Shown: piece after piece, positions 54,292-63,829 of the stretch
Layout of the letters: each line of letters begins with the position of its first letter
Numbering within the stretch: the stretch's first letter is position 1
Made by a program: the position numbers and the translations under genes
Notes under the pieces: model-generated
The model's database searches: none
Seen by the model: only the letters and a program-made list of their open reading frames with translations
Told to the model about the DNA's origin: nothing
From: Evansella vedderi
GTDB taxonomy: Bacteria > Bacillota > Bacilli > Bacillales > Salisediminibacteriaceae
Assembly: GCF_030813435.1 (NCBI RefSeq)
Contig: NZ_JAUSUG010000022.1
Coordinates: forward strand, 30,725 to 94,724
Length of the DNA stretch: 64,000 nt
Direction: 5' to 3'

Positions 54292-54747
54292 ATATAAATA
54301 AGAATTACAATTTTACTACTGATTATCAAGGTTTGAACACTTCTAAAGAATTTAATTTTTTCAAATTATTAAAATTTCTAAATAATTTCACTATTTTAAA
54401 CTTCATTATCGACGTTATCTAATTAATTTAGTAAATTTTAATACAAAGTAAAAGATTGGGGGTTCGATATAATGTCAGACAAATTGGTATAGGTTCGTTC
54501 AATTAACACTATAAGCATTCACTTTATGTTATTAATTAGAAATTGACTTAAATAGGGGTTCAAAATAGGAATTCGAATAGTAGAGAAGTACATTAAAGGG
54601 TTCGTGACCTTATGGGTTAAAAGGATTATATGAAAGTCTAGGTTAAAGCAATATTTAGATTAAAAGGGTACCATCGGATTAATCGTCCCCAACAAACGAC
54701 AATATGAAAGCGATAACAAAACTTTTATAATATGGGAGGTTTAATAA
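54292..54747 (+). other. intergenic region upstream of the catabolic cluster
   Basis: This 456-bp AT-rich stretch has no gene. There is a GGGGGTT followed by a six-codon frame (ATG at 54473) that I do not regard as real. It probably holds the promoter and IclR site for the cluster, but no convincing palindrome was found by eye. Confidence 0.5.
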
Positions 54748-55578
54748 TTGAAAGTAAAAATTTTAGGCTCCGGCATACCTACTCCAAATGCAGAGCGATG
54801 TGGTCAAGGTATTCTTATTAGTCATGGAGATAATAAAATCCTATTCGATTGTGGACCAGGGGTAAATCGTCAAATTATTGAATCAGGATTAAAACACAAT
54901 AGTATTAATCACCTTTTTTTCACACACTTACACTGGGATCATTTTGGTGACTATGATTCTTTTGTACAAACAGGGTTTATTACTGACCGTGAGATCCCTT
55001 TACAAGTATATGGTCCATTAGGAATGAAAGAAGTAACCGAATTACTATTTAACAAAGTATATTATCGAGATCTTATCTACAGGAGAAATATGAGAGGCCC
55101 AGGCGCATGGAAGCCACCGATTGTAGAAGAAGTATTTGGAGGAGCAGAATTATATATTGATCCATTTACTATTAAAGTATTTCGTGTTCATCACGGTGAA
55201 TATGTAGATTATTCATTATCTTATAGAATTGAATGTCAAGGAAAATCAGTTGTAATATCAGGAGATACAGGTCCAGTTCTAGGGTTTAGCCAATTTGCAA
55301 AAAATTGTGATCTATTAATTCATGAAGTTTTTCCTGGTAAGCCATCTCCCCGCTTCTTGACTGAAGCACATCCTGATTTATCAGCAGAGGAACTAGTAAA
55401 CATGATGGGACATTGTTCCCCAAGACAAGTTGGAGAAATTGCACAGGAATCTCAGCCTAAAAAACTGCTACTAAATCACTTACCTCCTAACTTACCAGAT
55501 GATTTAATAGAACAAATCAAGGTAAAGTTTGAAGGCGAAGTACAAATTTCACATGATTTGATGGAAATAGTTGTTTAA
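54748..55578 (+). CDS. metallo-beta-lactamase-fold hydrolase
   Basis: This 276-residue protein is of the RNase Z/AtsA-like branch of the MBL superfamily. The metal motif is FTHLHWDHFGDYDSF (HxHxDH, about 62-67), with further ligands in VVISGDTGPV and the final LLLNHLPPN. It starts at TTG (54748) after GGGAGG. As the first gene after the IclR regulator it may open a lactone, thioester, sulfate or phosphate ester of the imported compound. The reaction is not known. It is separated from the transporter genes by 405 bp, so it may form its own unit within the regulon. Confidence 0.88.
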   Translation: MKVKILGSGIPTPNAERCGQGILISHGDNKILFDCGPGVNRQIIESGLKHNSINHLFFTHLHWDHFGDYDSFVQTGFITDREIPLQVYGPLGMKEVTELLFNKVYYRDLIYRRNMRGPGAWKPPIVEEVFGGAELYIDPFTIKVFRVHHGEYVDYSLSYRIECQGKSVVISGDTGPVLGFSQFAKNCDLLIHEVFPGKPSPRFLTEAHPDLSAEELVNMMGHCSPRQVGEIAQESQPKKLLLNHLPPNLPDDLIEQIKVKFEGEVQISHDLMEIVV

Positions 55579-55983
55579 CATTATGGAACAAAGAATATTT
55601 AAGGATATTTTATTTGGTAGTATGCCTCTTTCACCAAAAATTCAGAGGTAAATCAAGAAAATCTAAAGACGACCTCACAGGGATCTTCTGCAAAGAAATT
55701 TTTGCGGACGAATTATTCTGAATATACAAACTATAGAAAAAAGTAACGGATACAGTTAGGTAATCTTAAAATTTATTCACACTATTCATTAGTGGGCTGA
55801 TAATTTAGTTAAATACCTACCTTCAAAAGAATGTAGGTAATAAAGTGAAAGTAAAATAAAGATTAAAAATATCTAGTTTCACATAGGATTTTATTCACTC
55901 CTATATTATCGGATACTCTTTCTAGTTTCTTAACCGTACTTTGAAAAATAGATTTGTAAAAAATAAAAAGTGAGGTAATAACC
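55579..55983 (+). other. intergenic region before TRAP genes
   Basis: This 405-bp stretch has no gene. It contains a small hairpin (ACCTACCTTC facing GAATGTAGGT, about 55816-55840) and otherwise AT-rich sequence that likely includes a promoter for the TRAP operon. Confidence 0.45.
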
Positions 55984-57012
55984 ATGATAAAGAAAAATTT
56001 ATTTATTATTTTAACAATATTATTAGTCAGTGTTTTAATGCTTAGTGGATGTGGGAATGGACAAGGAAATTCAGAGTCTGCTTCTTCAAATGGCCAGGAT
56101 TCAAGTGAATTCTCTGGTATAGTTCCAAGTTACGTAGCGAATACTGGAGGGGCTGTGTATCGTACATCTGCTGCTATTGCAAAAATCTTTACTGATGAAG
56201 GTTTAATGCCTAACGTACAGTTTTCAGTAGAAGCAGCTGGAGGGTCTCCTGGAAATATTCGTTCAATTTTAGAAAGGTATGAAGAAGGCAGACCAGCCAT
56301 TGGAATCGTTTCAACTAGAGATGGAGCACAAGCATACCAAGGAGTATATGAGCATGTTCCTGGGGAGCATAAAGAATTAAGAGCGATTGGTTATGTAGAT
56401 ACAGCTAATATTCACTTGGTTGTTCCTGCATCTTCCGATATAAAAACTTTTTCTGATTTGAAAGGTAAAAATATCGGAGCTCCTCCTGGTGCTGCCATTG
56501 AAGATACACTAAAAGAATTACTTTCATCCCTTGGTCTTGAAGAAGGAACAGATTATCAATTTCAACCTTATCGGAACGCTGAGGTACAACAAGCTATGCG
56601 GGATGGCAGTTTGGACGCAGGAGCAATAACTGATCTCATCCCTTCCCCTGCTATTAACGAAACAATGTCCTTAACAGATATTCGTATCCTCTCATTAAGT
56701 GAAACCGAAGCGGAGAATTATTTAAATGAATTTGCTCCATATGCAGCAGTAAGAACGATTGAAGCGGGTACTTATGATGGTATTGATGAGGACTTAATTA
56801 TCCCAGTATTTACAAACCATTACATCACACATAAAGATACTCCTGATGATTTAATTGTCAACTACCTAAAAGCAATGATGGATTACCCAGAACAATTAAA
56901 AGCTATCGTTCCAGGATCTGAAATTAGTAAAGATAACATATTAGATGGAATAGAAATGCCGTTACATCCCGCTGCGGAAAAGTATTTGCGTGAAATCGGA
57001 GTATTAGAATAG
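55984..57012 (+). CDS. TAXI-family TRAP transporter binding lipoprotein
   Basis: This 342-residue secreted lipoprotein has a signal peptide ending in the lipobox LMLSGCGNG (Cys about 23), then a Ser/Asn-rich linker and the TAXI domain (about 45-340: TGGAVYRTSAAIAKIF, VEAAGGSPGNIRSIL, DLKGKNIGAPPGAAIEDTLKELL). TAXI proteins deliver carboxylates or similar anions to a fused TRAP permease, which is the next gene. AGTGAGG precedes the ATG. Substrate identity cannot be told from sequence. Confidence 0.93.
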   Translation: MIKKNLFIILTILLVSVLMLSGCGNGQGNSESASSNGQDSSEFSGIVPSYVANTGGAVYRTSAAIAKIFTDEGLMPNVQFSVEAAGGSPGNIRSILERYEEGRPAIGIVSTRDGAQAYQGVYEHVPGEHKELRAIGYVDTANIHLVVPASSDIKTFSDLKGKNIGAPPGAAIEDTLKELLSSLGLEEGTDYQFQPYRNAEVQQAMRDGSLDAGAITDLIPSPAINETMSLTDIRILSLSETEAENYLNEFAPYAAVRTIEAGTYDGIDEDLIIPVFTNHYITHKDTPDDLIVNYLKAMMDYPEQLKAIVPGSEISKDNILDGIEMPLHPAAEKYLREIGVLE

Positions 57013-57087
57013 GAAGTTGTTTATTAGGAGTACAAAATAATTTATTAAGTTGTACTCCCTCAATTTTTTCATAAAGGAGCAGTGATT

Positions 57088-58992
57088 ATGAACAAAGTTT
57101 TAAAATGGACAGTAGGGAGTATAGCATTGTGTATGGCATTGTTCCACTTGTATGCAGCAGGAGTACAACTTTTTCCAGCTGTTCAACAACGTTCCGCACA
57201 TTTAGGGTTTGCACTTGCATTAATATTCCTTATTTATCCCTTCATCAAAAAACAGATGGTCAATGAAGATAAGTTAAAGATTCATAACTATATTGGCCTA
57301 TTAATCAATATTATGATAGCTTCCATAGCGATTGCAGCATCTCTATACATTTTTATTAATCATATTGAACTAACTAGAAATTTAGCCCTACCGTCTACAC
57401 TTGTTGTTGTAATAGCAACCTTTTTAATTATTATGACATTGGAGGCAACTCGTCGAACTGTTGGATGGGGTCTTCCTGCCGTTGCGATTGTTTTTTTGAT
57501 TTATGTATTTTATGGACAACACCTCCCTCTTATGTTTGCACACACTGGTTATCGATTTGAACATATCGTAACCCACATTGGATTAAGTACCGAAGGGATA
57601 TTAGGAATATCATTAGGAGTTTCTGCAACATATATCGTACTTTTTGTTATTTTTGGTTCTCTATTAGAACGTTCAGGAGCGGGTCAGTTGTTTATAAATT
57701 TGGCCATGGGTTTAGTCGGTCGTTTTCGAGGTGGTGCAGCAAAGGTCTCCATTGTGTCCAGTGCATTTTTTGGAAGCATAAGTGGGAGTCCATCATCCAA
57801 TGTTGTTACTACAGGAGTACTGACAATTCCATTAATGAAAAAGCAAGGTTATAAGCCCGAATATGCAGCAGCTGTTGAATCAATTTCCTCAACAGGTGGA
57901 ATGTTTCTACCACCTGTTATGGGAGCCGTATCTTTTTTAATTGCAGATTTCCTTGGAGTACCTTATACGAGCGTCGTATTTGCAGCAATTATCCCAGCAA
58001 TTTTATATTTTATGGCAGTGTTTATTATGGTAGATTTAAGAGCCGTAAAATTGGGATGGAATGTCAGTATAAAAGAAGAAGGGCCAGATTTAAAAAAAGA
58101 GTTAAAACAAAAGGGACATTTATTAATCCCATTGTTTATCTTAATATATTTACTATTAATTGAGAGAGCAAGTCCCACCCTTTCAGCTTTTTGGGCAATC
58201 GTTTCGATCCCATTATGTACGTATTTAAGAAAGGATACGAGAATGGGAATACGAAAAATTATTCAGGCTTTACAACAAGGTATCAGGGTTTCCCTTATGG
58301 TGGTAGCTGCTTGTGCTTGTGCTGGAATTGTAATAGGGGTCATTAATATGACTGGAATAGGGCTCCGCTTATCAAGTATATTAATTAATTTGGCAGGAGA
58401 AAATTTATTTTTGTTACTTTTACTAACAATGGTTGTTTCTATAATAATGGGGCTTGGTCTTCCACCTGTTGCATCATACATCATTTTGTCGGTATTTGCT
58501 GCTCCAGCTATGATCCAATTAGGTGTTTCAGCCATGGCAGCCCATATGTTTATCTTTTTCTATGCAACTTTAGCTCACATTACACCACCAGTTGCTGTAA
58601 CCGTTTTTGCAGCTAGCGGATTAGCTAATTCAAGTCCTACAAAAACTTCTATAATTACCTTACGTTTAGGCTTGGTGGCATTTATTGTTCCTTATTTATT
58701 TGTTTATGGACCGCAATTACTTTTTGAAGGTCCATTACTAAACGTTCTTTATGCCGCCTTTACTTCTATTATAGGAGTTTTTGTATTATCTGTAGCATTA
58801 GAAGGATTTTTAAAAAGCCATATTAAGCTTTTGGCCAGACTTCTTATGTTAACAAGTGCAGTGCTAATGATGCATGTAGACTATGTTACAGATATTATTG
58901 GAGTAGTCATTGCTACGTTCATTCTCTTTATTGAACTAAAAGTGAAAAAAAATGAGAATCCATTACCTACACAAACTTCAAGTATAGGGTAA
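57088..58992 (+). CDS. fused TRAP permease (small plus large subunit)
   Basis: This protein of about 634 residues has a 4-helix DctQ-like N-terminal part joined to a 12-helix DctM-like part, the usual companion of TAXI binding proteins. Signature stretches are GSISGSPSSNVVTTGVLTIPLMKKQGYKPEYAAAVE, GGMFLPPVMGAVSFLIADFLG and HITPPVAVTVFAASGLA. Uptake is driven by a Na+ or H+ gradient. The ATG at 57088 has AAGGAG 8 bases before it, and an earlier in-frame GTG at 57082 is less likely. Extra C-terminal helices (about 545-620) follow the DctM core. Confidence 0.93.
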   Translation: MNKVLKWTVGSIALCMALFHLYAAGVQLFPAVQQRSAHLGFALALIFLIYPFIKKQMVNEDKLKIHNYIGLLINIMIASIAIAASLYIFINHIELTRNLALPSTLVVVIATFLIIMTLEATRRTVGWGLPAVAIVFLIYVFYGQHLPLMFAHTGYRFEHIVTHIGLSTEGILGISLGVSATYIVLFVIFGSLLERSGAGQLFINLAMGLVGRFRGGAAKVSIVSSAFFGSISGSPSSNVVTTGVLTIPLMKKQGYKPEYAAAVESISSTGGMFLPPVMGAVSFLIADFLGVPYTSVVFAAIIPAILYFMAVFIMVDLRAVKLGWNVSIKEEGPDLKKELKQKGHLLIPLFILIYLLLIERASPTLSAFWAIVSIPLCTYLRKDTRMGIRKIIQALQQGIRVSLMVVAACACAGIVIGVINMTGIGLRLSSILINLAGENLFLLLLLTMVVSIIMGLGLPPVASYIILSVFAAPAMIQLGVSAMAAHMFIFFYATLAHITPPVAVTVFAASGLANSSPTKTSIITLRLGLVAFIVPYLFVYGPQLLFEGPLLNVLYAAFTSIIGVFVLSVALEGFLKSHIKLLARLLMLTSAVLMMHVDYVTDIIGVVIATFILFIELKVKKNENPLPTQTSSIG

Positions 58993-59043
58993 AAATAACT
59001 AACGATCATTTCACTATATTAATACAAAAGGAGATGTATTTTC

Positions 59044-60483
59044 TTGAAAGTTTATTTGCTTATAAATAACCAAGATGTTGAAACTGCTCAATATAACGAA
59101 GTGAGGGATCCTGGGAGATTGAGTGAGATAATTGGAGAGGTAGGAAAAGGAACCGTTGTACAGGTTGATCAAGCAGTACGTGCGGCACATCATGCCTTCC
59201 TATCATGGCGAAATACCCCTTTAGAAGAACGAATATCATTAGTTTTAAAAGTTGCCGATGTTTTGGAAAAAGAAAGTCCATTTTTAGCTGAAATTATTTC
59301 AAAGCAAAATGGAATGTTACTTGAAGCTAGTAAAGTTGAACTAAATATGGCTGTATCAAATATTCGAAATACTGCAAGTTTTGCGAATGTATTTTTTGAA
59401 CCAACAGATGTTGAAGATGAAACGAGTTGGGTGCGTATTGAAAAAAAACCAATAGGTGTAATCGCTGGAATTGTACCATGGAATGCACCTATAGTTTTAA
59501 CAATACAAAAACTTGCCCCTAGTCTGATTGCAGGTAATACAATGGTATTTAAACCTTCACCATTTTCTTCTATGGGAGTCACTTTAGCTTTGAAGAAAAT
59601 TGCAGAGTTATTTCCCCCAGGAGTAATTAACGTTGTTACCGGTGATGGTGACATTGGAGAAGCATTAACAACTCATCCTCTTGTTCGTAAAATTTCATTT
59701 ACGGGTGGCGGACCTACTGCAAAAAATATTATGAAGTCTGCAGCAAATTCACTTAAGGACGTTCATTTTGAATTAGGAGGCAATGATCCAGCAATTATAT
59801 TAAATGATGCAAACCTTGATACAATTGTTCCGGACATTGTGAATGGTGTATTTAGACGTTCAGGTCAGTTCTGCTATGCTATTAAAAGAATTTATATCCC
59901 GAGTAAAATGTATAATGATTTTTATGAAAAAATGTGTGATATAACCAGCAAATATAAAATTGGACACCAGCTTAACCCAGACACCAGCTTTGGACCTGTA
60001 AACAATCACCAACAATATGAAAATATTAAACAACTAGTTGAAAGATTAAAAGATAGCCAAGCAAAACTCATTGAACTTGGTGAAAAATTAGAGCCAGACA
60101 ATTGGAAAAACGGATATTATTTAAAACCAATTATTGCACGGGATGTTAAGCCTGATCAAGAGATTGTCACTTGCGAACAATTCGGCCCAATTATTCCATT
60201 AATTCCTTACCAAACGGAAGATGAAGTGATTCAAATGGCTAATAGTACAGAGTATGGACTTGGATCAACAATCTGGTCATCTGACGAGGAACGAGCACTG
60301 AAAATTGCTAGAGAAATTGAATCTGGGATGACATTTATTAACACGGCTTTTCACACTCCATTAGGTTACAAATATATCCCTTTCAACGGACTCAAACAAA
60401 GCGGAATTGGCTTAGAAAATTCAGAGATGGTTTTTTCAGAGTATATTGAAACTCATGGAATTAATCTACTTAAAAATAAATAA
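59044..60483 (+). CDS. NAD(P)-dependent aldehyde dehydrogenase
   Basis: This 479-residue enzyme of the ALDH superfamily has cofactor-binding stretches GVIAGIVPWNAPIVL and ISFTGGGPTAKNIM, the general-base Glu in HFELGGNDPAII (about 250), the catalytic Cys in RRSGQFCYAIKRIYIP (about 284), and a C-terminal GLKQSGIGLENS. It should oxidise the aldehyde produced by the ThDP enzyme encoded next. It starts with TTG at 59044 after AAGGAGATG. The gap to the next gene is 21 bases, so the two are certainly cotranscribed. Confidence 0.93.
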   Translation: MKVYLLINNQDVETAQYNEVRDPGRLSEIIGEVGKGTVVQVDQAVRAAHHAFLSWRNTPLEERISLVLKVADVLEKESPFLAEIISKQNGMLLEASKVELNMAVSNIRNTASFANVFFEPTDVEDETSWVRIEKKPIGVIAGIVPWNAPIVLTIQKLAPSLIAGNTMVFKPSPFSSMGVTLALKKIAELFPPGVINVVTGDGDIGEALTTHPLVRKISFTGGGPTAKNIMKSAANSLKDVHFELGGNDPAIILNDANLDTIVPDIVNGVFRRSGQFCYAIKRIYIPSKMYNDFYEKMCDITSKYKIGHQLNPDTSFGPVNNHQQYENIKQLVERLKDSQAKLIELGEKLEPDNWKNGYYLKPIIARDVKPDQEIVTCEQFGPIIPLIPYQTEDEVIQMANSTEYGLGSTIWSSDEERALKIAREIESGMTFINTAFHTPLGYKYIPFNGLKQSGIGLENSEMVFSEYIETHGINLLKNK

Positions 60484-60504
60484 TCTAATTAGGAGGAACA
60501 AGTC

Positions 60505-62235
60505 TTGGATGCGAAATTAACCCAATATAATACAGCGGATGCTTTATTAGAGGCTCTCCAGGAAACAGGAATTTCTTATCTCTTTAGTAATCTCGGAAGT
60601 GATCACCCCGCAATTATTGAAGCACTTGCGAAGGCAAAAGCAAATAATATATCCCTTCCAGAAATTATCATTTGTCCCCATGAATATTTAACTTTAAGTG
60701 CTGCTCATGGATATTATATGGTCAGCGGACAGGCACAAGGAGTGTTTGTTCATACGGATGTGGGGACACAAAACTTGGGAGGGAGTTTACACAATGTAAA
60801 CCGTTCTCGAGTACCTGTTTTTATTTTTTCTGGTGAAACCCCTTATACAATGAATGGGGAATTACGAGGAAGTCGTATTACCCCTATCAATTACTTACAA
60901 AATGTGTATGATCAACGTGGTATTATTAGAAATTATGTAAAATGGGAAGGAGATATTCGTACAGGATTAAACACAAAACAACTCGTTTATCGAGCTATGC
61001 AACTTGCTAATAGTGATCCTAAAGGTCCTGTATATTTAACAGGTGCAAGAGAAGTGTTAGAAGAAGTAGTAACCCAAATCCCTAATGAATCAATGAATTG
61101 GAAGCCACTAGAAGCAATGCCGTTACCTGAAACAGGGGTAAAGCATATTGTTAATTCCTTAGTCGAAGCTAATTATCCCGTTATTATTACAAGCTACCTT
61201 GGAAGAAACACGGAAAGTGTAAGCCTTTTGACACAATTTTGTGAACGGTTAGCTATTCCAGTCATTGAAGTAAATAGTAGTTATCTTAATTTCCCAGGAG
61301 ATCATCCACTACACTTAGGTTTTAACGAAGAAACGCTTTTGTCAAAAGCCGATGTAATTTTAATTATTGATTCAGATGTGCCTTGGATTCCAGCAGTGAA
61401 CCAACCAAACAAAGACTGCAAAGTATTTCATATCGATGTAGATCCAATTAAAACAGAAATCCCTTTGTGGCATATTCCCGTTGAAGCCTTGTATCAAGCT
61501 GATTCATATCAAGCCTTACTCCAATTGAATGAATATGCTAGAACGATAGATAATAATAGTAGTGTTATCCAATCTCGTTATGAGGAACTTTCCATAAAAC
61601 ATAATCGTCAACGAAAAGAGTGGGATGAAAAGGAGGCGTATCCCAGTGATGGAATTATTACTCCTGAATGGCTGACAGCATGTGTTAGAGAGGTCGTGGA
61701 CGAAGACACCGTTGTTCTCAATGAAACCATCACTAATTCGATGACCGTTATGCGTCATTTGCCTCGTACTAAGCCAGCTACCATGTTTGGTAATGGCGGG
61801 ACATCCCTAGGTTGGAATGGAGGTGCCGCCATTGGGGTTAAATTAGCGCAACCAGAAAAAAATGTTGTCAGCTTAACTGGAGACGGATCTTATTTATTTA
61901 GTGTACCTTCATCCGTTCATTGGATGTCACGCCGATATAATACCCCATTTTTAACTGTAATTTATAACAACCAAGGCTGGAATGCTACAAAAAACAATCT
62001 GCTTAGATTGTATCCAGACGGTATTGCAAACCGAGATGACCGCTATTGGGTAAATTTCGATCAGCCAGCAGATTTAGCAAAGATAGCCCAAGCTGCCGGT
62101 GGCGCATTTGCTGCTACAGTATCAGATCCAGCTAAGTTAAAGGAAGCCCTATATCAAGGAATGGAAGAAGTAAAGTCAGGCCGTTCAGCAGTTATTGATG
62201 TGAAACTTCAGCAAATATCCCATCAAAATGACTAA
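60505..62235 (+). CDS. ThDP-dependent enzyme, acetolactate-synthase/decarboxylase superfamily
   Basis: This 576-residue protein has the three-domain layout of POX/AHAS-like enzymes. The PYR domain (about 1-180) has the activating Glu in ICPHEYLTLSAAHGYYM, a central domain spans about 190-340, and the PP domain (about 385-560) has the ThDP/Mg motif GDGSYLFSVP ending in VIYNNQGW. It lies in an operon with an aldehyde dehydrogenase and a TRAP importer, and no ilv genes are near. A 2-oxo-acid decarboxylase (or C-C lyase) that hands its aldehyde to the ALDH is therefore more likely than acetolactate synthase. It starts with TTG after AGGAGGAACAAGTC and is followed by a terminator at 62272. Confidence 0.9.
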   Translation: MDAKLTQYNTADALLEALQETGISYLFSNLGSDHPAIIEALAKAKANNISLPEIIICPHEYLTLSAAHGYYMVSGQAQGVFVHTDVGTQNLGGSLHNVNRSRVPVFIFSGETPYTMNGELRGSRITPINYLQNVYDQRGIIRNYVKWEGDIRTGLNTKQLVYRAMQLANSDPKGPVYLTGAREVLEEVVTQIPNESMNWKPLEAMPLPETGVKHIVNSLVEANYPVIITSYLGRNTESVSLLTQFCERLAIPVIEVNSSYLNFPGDHPLHLGFNEETLLSKADVILIIDSDVPWIPAVNQPNKDCKVFHIDVDPIKTEIPLWHIPVEALYQADSYQALLQLNEYARTIDNNSSVIQSRYEELSIKHNRQRKEWDEKEAYPSDGIITPEWLTACVREVVDEDTVVLNETITNSMTVMRHLPRTKPATMFGNGGTSLGWNGGAAIGVKLAQPEKNVVSLTGDGSYLFSVPSSVHWMSRRYNTPFLTVIYNNQGWNATKNNLLRLYPDGIANRDDRYWVNFDQPADLAKIAQAAGGAFAATVSDPAKLKEALYQGMEEVKSGRSAVIDVKLQQISHQND

Positions 62236-62271
62236 TAAATAGGATATTAATGGTAAAATTTATTTCAAGCT

Positions 62272-62312
62272 AAAAAAAGTCGAATCCATTTCGAGAGGAT
62301 CGACTTTTTTAT
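62272..62312 (+). terminator. terminator of the TRAP-ALDH-ThDP operon
   Basis: AAAAAAGTCGA and TCGACTTTTTT pair, with a further ATCC/GGAT step inside, and end in a T-run. It begins 36 bases after the ThDP-enzyme stop and lies just before the IS end. Confidence 0.92.
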
Positions 62313-62320
62313 TTATTTTT

Positions 62321-63829
62321 TTGAATGAATTTCATAAATCTCGGCCCTTGTGGGCCAATGGTTTAAAAGCATGAAAAAAGGAGTACCTCCCCAAATGTCG
62401 AATTTAGTAAGTAACCAGCAAACTAATTCGAAGGGGGAAAGACTCCTATGTATATTGTGCGACAAGAAAGTCTTTTTAGCATGCAAATTTTATTTGATTT
62501 AGAACCTCCCCAACGTTACAATGAGATATTTTCAGCAATCGATATCAATCCAATCCTAACTATCGTAGCGAAAAAATCTAATTTAGGAAGGCCCGTAGAA
62601 CTAAACTATCCTGCAATGGTTCAAGCGCTTGTGGTAAGAATAGCTGATAGAATTCCTGAAATACAACTCCTAGTTGACCGTTTAAACACGGATCTTAGGT
62701 TTAAGGTTGACTGTGGTTTCTTGATATCTGATCCAGTCCCTTCCGAAGCGTCATTTTCAAGGATGATTACAATAATTAAGGATACAAACGTTCTTGAAGA
62801 AATTAACTCTCAAATAGTGCTTGATGCGATCAATGAAAAATTTATTACGGATCCCAATATTGCCATTGATTCAGGTCATTTTGAAGCGAGAGATAAAGCT
62901 CCTTCTAAAAAAGAAGAGAAACCAAAGTCTGAGCGAAAGAAACGTGGACGTAAGTCTAAGGCTGAACGTGAACAATGGCTAAAAGAGAAAGAAGCTAAGG
63001 AAGCCTCTTTGTCCATTTATGAAAAGAAAATCGAAGACCAACTAGACGCTTCTTACGATGAACTTCATGATCAAATGCCACTTCCCCCTACATGGGGTGT
63101 GAAGAAAAATAGTGAAGGGAAAAACGTGTATTGGTACGGCTATAAAGGCCATTTTGCTGATGATACCAAAACGCAATTTATTCTCCATTCGCTTGTTTCT
63201 TCAGGTAGCTTAAACGATGGCAAAGCAGCTATACCTTTATTAAAAGGAATAGAAAGTAACTACCCAGAACTTAGAATGATCTTTGCATTAATGGATGCAG
63301 GTTATGATTATGATGCAATCTATGAACAAGTCCATCGAATGAAAGGGTATTCCATCATCGCTTACAACAAAAAGAATGAATCTGAGCCAATCGGGTTTGA
63401 TGAGAATTTCGCTCCAACCTGTGTAAGAGAGCATTCCTATCGATACGATAGCTTTGATAAAAAATATCAAACATTAAAATATACACGGCCCAAGGAATGT
63501 AGCGATTGTCCTCTAGCACAAGATTCATTATGCCAAAAGGTCTTTAAGATAAAAATAGAATCCGATTTACGGCGCTATAGTGCACCAGCACGTGGTTCCA
63601 TCGCCTGGAAAGAACGATTCAAGGAACGTAGTTCCGTTGAAAGGGTCATTGGATACCTCAAAGAATACTTTCAGTTGAATAATGTAAGGTACAGAACTGG
63701 AAAACGAGCTAAAGTCCATTTTGATTTAGTTACCATGGTATACAATGGAATGAAGTTAGCTAGCATGAAACTTGCTCAAAAACAATCTTCATCAAATTTA
63801 GCTGCAGCTTAAATTTTAATAAAATACAA
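62321..63829 (+). mobile_element. insertion sequence (IS5/IS1182-like), right end not found
   Basis: The left segment (GAATGAATTTCATAAATC, GGCCCTTGTGGGCC, and AAAAAAGGAGTACCTCCCC) also occurs without a transposase at 10601-10680, which marks it as an IS end. The transposase fills 62448-63812. No inverted copy of the left end is seen in the remaining bases. Repeat F begins at 63830, directly after the transposase gene, and may have replaced or interrupted the right end. The true right boundary may lie outside the window. Confidence 0.75.
62448..63812 (+). CDS. DDE transposase
   Basis: This 454-residue transposase has an N-terminal helical domain of the DUF772 kind (about 45-125, GRPVELNYPAMVQALVVRIADRIPEIQLLVDRL). 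The catalytic carboxylates are in IAIDSGHFEARDK, FALMDAGYDYDAIYEQ and ERSSVERVIGYLKEYFQLNNVRYRTG. A basic spacer (KSERKKRGRKSKAEREQW, about 162-180) precedes the core. A zinc-like CSDCPLAQDSLC pair lies near 345-360. This matches IS5/IS1182-group proteins. The frame is intact, so the element may still be active if its right end exists. Confidence 0.9.
   Translation: MYIVRQESLFSMQILFDLEPPQRYNEIFSAIDINPILTIVAKKSNLGRPVELNYPAMVQALVVRIADRIPEIQLLVDRLNTDLRFKVDCGFLISDPVPSEASFSRMITIIKDTNVLEEINSQIVLDAINEKFITDPNIAIDSGHFEARDKAPSKKEEKPKSERKKRGRKSKAEREQWLKEKEAKEASLSIYEKKIEDQLDASYDELHDQMPLPPTWGVKKNSEGKNVYWYGYKGHFADDTKTQFILHSLVSSGSLNDGKAAIPLLKGIESNYPELRMIFALMDAGYDYDAIYEQVHRMKGYSIIAYNKKNESEPIGFDENFAPTCVREHSYRYDSFDKKYQTLKYTRPKECSDCPLAQDSLCQKVFKIKIESDLRRYSAPARGSIAWKERFKERSSVERVIGYLKEYFQLNNVRYRTGKRAKVHFDLVTMVYNGMKLASMKLAQKQSSSNLAAA

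Noticed and set aside
54473..54493. Six-codon frame after GGGGGTT as a leader peptide
   Set aside because: No attenuator structure or codon bias follows, and it is 255 bases from the next gene.
59190..59654. 154-codon minus-strand frame inside the aldehyde dehydrogenase gene
   Set aside because: Antisense shadow; the plus strand encodes an unbroken ALDH.
60505..62235. Acetolactate synthase (ilvB) as the name for the ThDP enzyme
   Set aside because: No small subunit or other ilv genes are near, and it is tightly linked to an aldehyde dehydrogenase and a TRAP importer. Superfamily assignment only.
60505..62235. Sulfoacetaldehyde acetyltransferase (Xsc)
   Set aside because: No phosphotransacetylase or taurine genes accompany it, and an ALDH partner does not fit the Xsc route. 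Kept only as a substrate-class alternative.
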